This document shows, in pieces, positions 22,425 to 27,962 of a DNA stretch of 27,962 nucleotides. Numbering within the stretch: position 1 is the stretch's first letter; every line of letters begins with the position of its first letter. Below the pieces are notes generated by a model that did not search any database, had not been told where the DNA came from, and saw only the letters and a list, made by a program, of their open reading frames with translations. This DNA comes from Prevotella sp. UBA2725. GTDB taxonomy: Bacteria; Bacteroidota; Bacteroidia; Bacteroidales; Bacteroidaceae. The DNA is taken from NCBI GenBank assembly GCA_002353825.1, contig DEKJ01000031.1, positions 77,054 through 105,015 of the forward strand, given 5' to 3'. Made by a program: the position numbers and the translations under genes.

Positions 22425-25097
22425 CTAACTTTTCCCTGTAACTATCTTTTTTATTTCATTCAGTTTATTGAGCGCATCTACGGGCGTGAGATTGTTGATA
22501 TCAAGTCCAAGGATCTCATCCCGAACTTGCTTCAATACAGGATCATCAAGTTGGAAAATGTTGAGTTGGACACCATCTTTGTCCTTCCCAATGTTTTCCA
22601 CTTTTGGTTTTCCGGCACTTCCTACTTCAGCGTTGTCAGCCTCCAGTTCTTTCAGTACCTCGTTGGCTCTTTTCACGATAGAGCGCGGCATGCCCGCAAT
22701 CTCAGCCACATGAATACCGAAGGAGTGCTCGGAGCCACCGGGCGTGAGCTTGCGGAGGAAGATGACCTTGTTGTCGATCTCCTTCACTGCCACGTTGTAG
22801 TTCTTTATGCGTGGGAAATGCTTCTCCATCTCATTGAGCTCATGGTAGTGCGTGGCGAAGAGCGTGCGGGCCTGAGAGCCGCGGTGCTCGTGCAGATACT
22901 CCACGATAGCCCAGGCAATAGAGATTCCGTCGTAGGTCGACGTTCCCCTACCCAACTCATCAAAGAGCACGAGGGAGTGCGGAGAGACGTTGTTGAGGAT
23001 GTCGGCAGCCTCCGTCATCTCCACCATGAATGTTGACTCACCGAGCGAGAGATTGTCGCTCGCCCCTACCCTTGTGAATATCTTGTCCACTAAGCCTATT
23101 CTCGCGCTCTCTGCGGGCACGAAACAACCTATCTGGGCCAACAGTACGATGAGCGCTGTTTGGCGCAATAACGCTGACTTTCCGGCCATATTAGGACCCG
23201 TGATCATCATGATCTGCTGCTTTTCAGTATCGAGGTAGACATCATTGGGCACGTAGCGCTCGCCGAGTGGCATCTGTGTCTCAATGACAGCGTGGCGGCC
23301 CTGATGGATGTCGAGCACCGTTGTGTCATCGACGACTGGACGCACGTAGGCATTGTCCTCAGAGACTTTGGCAAACGACAGCAGACAGTCGATATGCGCG
23401 AGGATATTCGCATTGATCTGTATCTGAGGGATAAACTCCTGCATGTCGACGATAAGCTCGGAGAAGAGCTGTGCTTCGAGCTCAAGAATCTTCTCGTCAG
23501 CTCCGAGAATCTTCTCTTCGTATTGTTTCAGTTCGGGTGTGATATAGCGCTCCGCCTGGGCCAACGTCTGCTTACGAATCCAGTCAGCAGGAACATGATC
23601 CTTGAACGTATTGCGCACCTCAAGATAGTAACCGAAGACGTTGTTATAACCCACTTTTAATGAGGATATTCCCGTCTTCTCGGCCTCACGTTGCTGAATC
23701 TCTAAGAGATAGTCTTTTCCACCGCGGGAGATGTTACGCAGTTCATCGAGCTCCTTGTTGTAGCCTTCCGCAATGACATCACCTTTGGATACGAGCTGTG
23801 GCGGGTCGGGCTGAATCTCTTTCTCAATGCGGTCGCGTAAGCTCTCGCAGAGATTCATCTGCTCACCGAGCCGTTTCAAGCTCTCGTTGTTGGCATAGAG
23901 ACAAGCCGACTTGATAGGCTGGATAGCTTGGAGTGCAGTCTTGAGTTGTACTACCTCGCGTGGTGTGACCCTTCCTACGGCCACTTTGGAGATGATTCGT
24001 TCGAGGTCCCCTACCCTATGCAGCTGTTCATCAATGACTTGCCGGAAGTCGGGAGCCTTGAAGAAATACTCCACAACGTCGAGCCTATCGTTGATATGCT
24101 TCACGTCTTTCAGCGGGAAGACAATCCAACGACGCAACATACGGCCACCCATCGGCGTGATGGTACGGTCGATGACGTCGAGCAGCGATTTGCCGTCTTC
24201 CTGCATCGGCTGAAGGAGCTCCAGCGAGCGGATGGTGAACTTATCTAAGCGCACGTATTTCTCTTCCTCTAAGCGCTTCAGAGATGTGATATGATTGATA
24301 TTCGTGTGTTGCGTCAGCTCGAGATACTGCATAATAGCACCCGAGGCGACGATGCCTTCCTTGAGATGCTCCACACCGAAGCCTTTCAACGACTTCGTAC
24401 CGAAATGCTTCAACAGTTTCTGCCGTGCATTCTGCTCCGTGAACACCCAGTCGTCGAGCTCAAAGACCGTGAGTTTCGTGCCGAAATACTGTTCAAACTC
24501 CTTGCGCTTCGTCTTGTCATAGAGCACCTCTTTCGGAGCAAAGTTACCAATGAGCTTCTCCACATAGTCGTAGGAACCCTGACCGGTGAGGAACTCACCC
24601 GTAGAGATATCGAGGAAGCTGATGCCGCATGCTGTCTTGCCGAAGTGGACGGCAGCGAGGAAGTTGTTCTCCTTGTAGTTCAAGACGTTATCGCTCATAG
24701 CAACGCCCGGCGTGACAAGTTCCGTGATGCCTCGCTTCACCATCTTGTCCATCTCGGAGAGTCCCTTCTTGCCTTTTATCATGGCGCGTTTCTTCTTCGG
24801 GTCCTCGAGCTGGTCGCAGATAGCCACACGCTTACCTGCGCGGATCAGCTTCGGCAGATAGGTGTCGAGGGCGTGGTGTGGGAAGCCAGCCATCTCAGCA
24901 CCTGCAGAAGCTCCGTTGTTGCGCTTCGTGAGTGTCAGACCAAGAATCTTCGAGGCTTCCACGGCATCATCGCAGTAAGTCTCGTAGAAGTCGCCACAGC
25001 GGAAAAGTAGGAGAGCGTCGGGATGCTTCGCCTTCATGGAGAAGAACTGACGCATCATGGGAGTGAGAGTATTATCTGTACTTTTTATTGTAGACAT
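22425..25097 (-). CDS. mutS: DNA mismatch repair protein MutS
   Basis: 890 residues, the usual MutS1 length. The mismatch-contacting motif is GDFYETY (F37, E39) near the N-terminus. Connector and lever domains follow, with RTITPMGGRMLRRWIVFPL at about 311-329. The ATPase domain has Walker A GPNMAGKSALLRQ (634-646), Walker B LVLFDELGRGTSTYDG (709-724) and the signature RVGASDNLSLGESTFMVEM (676-694). The protein detects mispairs and recruits the repair machinery. It contains a lysine-rich insertion (PKKKRAMIKGKKG, 100-112) in the N-terminal domain. The ATG at 25097 is 6 bp after the VapE-like stop, with no separate promoter visible, so mutS appears to be transcribed with that gene. Confidence 0.97.
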   Translation of the reverse strand: MSTIKSTDNTLTPMMRQFFSMKAKHPDALLLFRCGDFYETYCDDAVEASKILGLTLTKRNNGASAGAEMAGFPHHALDTYLPKLIRAGKRVAICDQLEDPKKKRAMIKGKKGLSEMDKMVKRGITELVTPGVAMSDNVLNYKENNFLAAVHFGKTACGISFLDISTGEFLTGQGSYDYVEKLIGNFAPKEVLYDKTKRKEFEQYFGTKLTVFELDDWVFTEQNARQKLLKHFGTKSLKGFGVEHLKEGIVASGAIMQYLELTQHTNINHITSLKRLEEEKYVRLDKFTIRSLELLQPMQEDGKSLLDVIDRTITPMGGRMLRRWIVFPLKDVKHINDRLDVVEYFFKAPDFRQVIDEQLHRVGDLERIISKVAVGRVTPREVVQLKTALQAIQPIKSACLYANNESLKRLGEQMNLCESLRDRIEKEIQPDPPQLVSKGDVIAEGYNKELDELRNISRGGKDYLLEIQQREAEKTGISSLKVGYNNVFGYYLEVRNTFKDHVPADWIRKQTLAQAERYITPELKQYEEKILGADEKILELEAQLFSELIVDMQEFIPQIQINANILAHIDCLLSFAKVSEDNAYVRPVVDDTTVLDIHQGRHAVIETQMPLGERYVPNDVYLDTEKQQIMMITGPNMAGKSALLRQTALIVLLAQIGCFVPAESARIGLVDKIFTRVGASDNLSLGESTFMVEMTEAADILNNVSPHSLVLFDELGRGTSTYDGISIAWAIVEYLHEHRGSQARTLFATHYHELNEMEKHFPRIKNYNVAVKEIDNKVIFLRKLTPGGSEHSFGIHVAEIAGMPRSIVKRANEVLKELEADNAEVGSAGKPKVENIGKDKDGVQLNIFQLDDPVLKQVRDEILGLDINNLTPVDALNKLNEIKKIVTGKS

Positions 25098-25103
25098 AAA
25101 AAA

Positions 25104-26336
25104 TTATTTCTTAATAAGATTACCGAGACCTGCGAGCAGTGCTTGTGCCAATGGATTGTCGGCCATATCGTCTTGTTTCTTTTCTTCCTGAGTATCCTCG
25201 GTGAAGTCGAGACGACGGGGATCACGTGGCACGATACGGTAACAGGAGCGGCCATGGATACGACTGCGTGTGAAGCCAGCCTCCTGCAAGGCAAAGCCTA
25301 CATCTTGGTTGACATGCTCGCCCGGTGTCCAGTAAGGATACTCCTGCATGAGCCGGTCGATGATTGTATCAATGTATATAGCTTTCGCTTTCTGACCCTT
25401 GGGTGGGTTGGCATAGAGCAGTCGCACCATCTTCACGAGGTTGTCAGCTTCCTCAAAGGGAGAGTTCTGACCTGCCATCCGCTCACGCTCGTCGTCTGTG
25501 AGCAGATAGTCGGCACCATCCTCAAGCTGCTCGCGAAGCTGTGCATAGAGTTGTTCGTAGGGGATAGGGGAGAGGTCTATCTTGTGACCGACTTCCACAC
25601 AAGCGAGATGCGCTGCTCCAGCAGCATCTGTCATAGGGTGGAGGTTACCCGTGGTAGCGATGAAGCCTGCATATTGGCGGCGTGGCTCCTCCGTGGTGCC
25701 GTAAGGGCGACGGAAGACGGGTGTGGAGCGGGAAAAGAGATAACGCACAAGGGGCTCCTGAAGCGTGTTCTCCTGATAGAACTCGTCGAGGTTGACCAGC
25801 AGGTTCGTCGTGAGGAGCTCGTAGACATCAGCTGATGAACTGAGCTTGATCTTGTCAGTATAATAAAGTCGTAGGGTGGGGGGGAGGATAAGGTTACAGA
25901 ATGAGGTCTTGCCGTAGCCCCATTGCCCGACAAGTACGGGCACGATGATGTCGCGGTGGGGTACCTCTATATCCATCCAGCGTGCTACCGTCTGAAGCAG
26001 CCATTTATGGAAGCGGTCGCCCCAATCGGGATTAGAAGTAACGATGCGCTGGGAGAGGTCGAAGACATGGTCTTCGCCATCCCATTCGGGGAGATTCTCA
26101 AGCCATTCGCGTGCCGGGTTCCACTGATCGATGAGTGTGGAGTGAACGAAGCGGTTCAGCGTCTCGTCAGTCAACGAGACACCTTCACGTTCAGCCTCTA
26201 AGATAAGTGTGTTGCGCCCTTCTTTAGAGAGACGATGCCATTCTTTACCCTCGGCGTCAGCATAGAGCAGTTCGCCTGTCAGCACATTGCGGCGCAGTCT
26301 GTGTTTTTCCTCCAAATATGTTATGGCATCCGTCAT
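25104..26336 (-). CDS. VapE-like (virulence-associated E) superfamily 3 type helicase, orphan
   Basis: 410 residues. N-terminal segment LRRNVLTGELLYADAEGKEW, then the VapE ATPase core: Walker A VGQWGYGKTSFCNLIL (136-151), Walker B LLVNLDEFYQE (179-189) and sensor-like GFIATTGNLHPMTDAAGAA (224-242). The C-terminal DUF3874-type part (YWTPGEHVNQDVGFALQEAG, SRIHGRSCYRIVP) resembles a DNA-binding winged helix. No primase domain is attached, and no phage or plasmid gene is near, so it is not obviously part of a mobile element. Family members usually assist replication of prophages or mobile islands; here the role is unknown, but its place directly upstream of mutS is notable. The ATG at 26336 has a modest ribosome site. 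Confidence 0.85.
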   Translation of the reverse strand: MTDAITYLEEKHRLRRNVLTGELLYADAEGKEWHRLSKEGRNTLILEAEREGVSLTDETLNRFVHSTLIDQWNPAREWLENLPEWDGEDHVFDLSQRIVTSNPDWGDRFHKWLLQTVARWMDIEVPHRDIIVPVLVGQWGYGKTSFCNLILPPTLRLYYTDKIKLSSSADVYELLTTNLLVNLDEFYQENTLQEPLVRYLFSRSTPVFRRPYGTTEEPRRQYAGFIATTGNLHPMTDAAGAAHLACVEVGHKIDLSPIPYEQLYAQLREQLEDGADYLLTDDERERMAGQNSPFEEADNLVKMVRLLYANPPKGQKAKAIYIDTIIDRLMQEYPYWTPGEHVNQDVGFALQEAGFTRSRIHGRSCYRIVPRDPRRLDFTEDTQEEKKQDDMADNPLAQALLAGLGNLIKK

Positions 26337-26371
26337 CGTTTTCCCTTGTTATTTGCTATTTTATCAGTTTG

Positions 26372-26379
26372 CAAAGATA
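26372..26379 (-). promoter_or_regulatory. -7 element of the vapE-like/mutS operon
   Basis: TATCTTTG followed by CA on the minus strand, 35 bp before the ATG at 26336; no good -33 at 19-21 bp. The other part of the gap up to 26563 holds only an inverted repeat (TTTCTCC at 26504, GGAGAAA at 26516) without a U-tract. Confidence 0.5.
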
Positions 26380-26563
26380 ACAAGAAAAAACGAGAAAGGG
26401 AGTGATTAATGAGTTGAAATCTTTAAATCATTTGCTTAGAATATATTGGGCTTTATCGTCATTTTCAATATCTGCTCTATGTATATCCACACTACCCATT
26501 AATTTTCTCCTTTTGGGAGAAATGATATATTTGTTTTTCATCTGCATAAATATAGATTACGTA

Positions 26564-27685
26564 TTACTTTGATATTGCGAAGCCTTCACCATACAAGACA
26601 ATAGTGCGCCCATCCCGCATCTTGAAATCGTAGCGGCCTTTGGGTACGAACTCCTCATTCTTCACCTTCTCATCATCGATGACCATTGTCACCTGCTCTC
26701 CCGTTTTCCTGTTATAGGTAGCAACGAAAGGCTTGCCGATTCTTATTTGTTTGTAGTCGAGAAAGCATATGCCATAGTTTACGAGTTCCAGCTTGCTATC
26801 GTCCATACGCAAGGCTGAAGCACTACCCAAGTCTTTAGGCAAAGCCGTAGCCCAGTTTTCATTAAGATCATCGTCAAAACAATATAGGCTGTCAGCATCC
26901 GCTATGTACATCGAATCCTGATGGATTACCATGTTGCTATGACTTCCCGTAACCATGGATTGTACTACACTTCCCGATGCTAAATAGTCATGATAAGTTA
27001 CTTGACCGAATTTGTCAAGCGCGATACCTTCTCGCATAACCCCTTTACCAAAGCGCTGGGCTACAGTGGATGGTCTGCCACCATTAAAAGGACGCGATTG
27101 ATACTCACCGTTCAGCAGATTGAGTTTGATAAGGCTATCCCCAACAACATAAGCTGTTGTGGAGTCTGGTGAAATGGCAAAATGCTGAAAAGGATAATGC
27201 ACCTTATACGGAAGGTACCTTTCCCATAACTGTTTGCCTGTATTCATGTCTACCCCGATGGTATAGACAGAGGTCATATTTTTGTTCCATGAAAGCTTAT
27301 TCCATTTGATGTGGGCAAACAAACCGATGTTCTTGTATTTGTTCTCTACAGTGACAATAGCTTGGTGAGGGTAGCTCCATAGCTTCTTTCCATCGAAGCT
27401 ATAGAACGTCGACTTTTTATTGAAAGTATTTGTAGTGAGATACCCTTCGTCAGTCATTCCTATAACATCTTTATCCGTTGTTGCGACCTCTTTCATATCA
27501 TTGACCCGATAAATATGATTCTTCTGGGTGCCGTTTCCATCTTTTGTCACTACACAAAGATAATGACGGCTCTCCATGAAAGCTATTGGCTTCTCATTGA
27601 TGTTGAACAGTTGCATGTCCTGGGCATGAACAGATTGAATCATAAACATACTGAGCAACAGCAGTATAGTTTTTATTCTTTTCAT
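26564..27685 (-). CDS. Exported PQQ-like beta-propeller protein
   Basis: 373 residues. The first 22 residues form a signal peptide (MKRIKTILLLLSMFMIQSVH, then AQ). The body has repeated propeller-blade patterns: YSFDGKKLWSYPHQA, VYTIGVDMNTGKQLWERYLP, TTAYVVGDSLIKLNLLNGEY, SMYIADADSLYCFDDDLNENW and PFVATYNRKTGEQVTMVI, which resemble the short W-ending repeats of PQQ-type (BamB-like) propellers. There are no clear catalytic residues and no lipobox cysteine, so it is probably periplasmic. A specific function cannot be named. The M28-type peptidase gene is upstream on the same strand, 80 bp away with a REP-like hairpin between, so co-transcription is uncertain. Confidence 0.75.
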   Translation of the reverse strand: MKRIKTILLLLSMFMIQSVHAQDMQLFNINEKPIAFMESRHYLCVVTKDGNGTQKNHIYRVNDMKEVATTDKDVIGMTDEGYLTTNTFNKKSTFYSFDGKKLWSYPHQAIVTVENKYKNIGLFAHIKWNKLSWNKNMTSVYTIGVDMNTGKQLWERYLPYKVHYPFQHFAISPDSTTAYVVGDSLIKLNLLNGEYQSRPFNGGRPSTVAQRFGKGVMREGIALDKFGQVTYHDYLASGSVVQSMVTGSHSNMVIHQDSMYIADADSLYCFDDDLNENWATALPKDLGSASALRMDDSKLELVNYGICFLDYKQIRIGKPFVATYNRKTGEQVTMVIDDEKVKNEEFVPKGRYDFKMRDGRTIVLYGEGFAISK

Positions 27686-27718
27686 TGATAACGGATTAAG
27701 ATGTATAGTTTATGGTTT

Positions 27719-27739
27719 GGGCGGCCACCAGGGCCGCCC
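27719..27739. repeat. REP-like hairpin, second copy
   Basis: GGGCGGC, 7-nt loop, GCCGCCC followed by CCTAC; nearly identical to the hairpin at 22401-22421. Located between the M28-like gene and the propeller gene on the minus strand. Confidence 0.7.
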
Positions 27740-27765
27740 CTACGTTGAATCAATTATATAGATGA

Positions 27766-27962
27766 TTATTTCTCACTGAAGATGACCTGGACCATCGTTT
27801 GGCCAACAGCCTTGAGAACGTTTTTGTCGATGTTCTGCATGTTATCAGCAAGGGTATGCCAAGTCGGGCCGAAGGAACTCTGTTGGCAAGTGGGGTAGTA
27901 GGGGATGATGTCGATACAAGGAATCTTCGCTGTCTGGTTCACGGGGATATGGTCATCGGTGA
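27766..27962 (-). CDS. M28-family peptidase / glutaminyl-cyclase-like protein, C-terminal end (partial)
   Basis: The last 65 codons of a gene that enters from the right edge, stop at 27766. The product reads TDDHIPVNQTAKIPCIDIIP..., SSFGPTWHTLADNMQNIDKN, LKAVGQTMVQVIFSEK. The DDHIPV histidine matches a zinc ligand, and SFGPTWHT-DNM matches the conserved end of glutaminyl cyclases and M28 aminopeptidases. Such enzymes in Bacteroidales are exported, and the cyclase form makes N-terminal pyroglutamate. The fragment alone cannot tell a cyclase from an aminopeptidase. Confidence 0.85.
   Translation of the reverse strand, partial: TDDHIPVNQTAKIPCIDIIPYYPTCQQSSFGPTWHTLADNMQNIDKNVLKAVGQTMVQVIFSEK

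Noticed and set aside
24291..25010. 239-codon plus-strand open frame
   Set aside because: Antisense shadow of mutS.

Overview
The window looks like a chromosomal segment of a Bacteroidales bacterium, most likely Prevotella/Segatella-like. The reasons are promoter elements of the Bacteroidetes type (-7 TAnnTTTG, sometimes with a -33 TTG about 19-20 bp upstream), a fused SecDF, a LeuS of 962 residues, the lineage-typical DUF4294 and DUF3298 proteins, and a type IX secretion component (PorZ). No rRNA, tRNA, CRISPR array, transposase or phage structural gene was seen. The assignment is made by eye from translated sequence, without database searches.

Layout. 1-3832 (minus strand): a small ORF and a GNAT acetyltransferase arranged like a toxin-antitoxin pair, then a CotH-like secreted protein whose C-terminus resembles a T9SS/Por tail, then the first 459 codons of PorZ, which runs off the left edge. 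3910-8368 (minus): a housekeeping operon leuS - yitT-like membrane protein - rdgB (HAM1), the last two overlapping by 53 bp. 8676-9314 (plus): DUF4294 lipoprotein/secreted protein. 9316-14870: an accessory stretch with three different AAA+ ATPases of the AAA_14/DUF4143 (COG1373) type, two small doubtful ORFs and many short repeats. 15023-15298 (minus): an HU-family DNA-binding protein with a clear promoter and terminator. 15507-20688 (plus): a rhomboid protease and an endonuclease/exonuclease/phosphatase-fold protein that overlap by 4 bp, then secDF with its own promoter and terminator. 20774-21065: a nested palindromic intergenic element. 21238-22389 (plus): secreted DUF3298 protein. 22425-26336 (minus): a VapE-like orphan helicase only 6 bp upstream of mutS. 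26564-27962 (minus): a secreted PQQ-like beta-propeller protein and the C-terminal end of an M28-family peptidase/glutaminyl-cyclase-like protein.

The most interesting region is 9316-14870. Each of the three ATPase genes has its own iterated, operator-like DNA element upstream, and the element differs from gene to gene: ATTCAATA-N9-TATTGAAT twice at a 42-bp period, CTTTTCTTAGCGAAT three times at an exact 33-bp period, and palindromes centred on GTATAC at 40-41 bp. In two of the three cases one copy fills the spacer between the -33 and -7 elements. Two of these ATPase genes, and the neighbouring HU gene, are also followed in gene-sense orientation by copies of one composite 3'-end repeat. This pattern suggests self-regulated, mutually distinct ATPase modules whose function is unknown. 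The GNAT/small-ORF pair, the VapE-mutS operon and the symmetric hairpin cluster after secDF are secondary points of interest.
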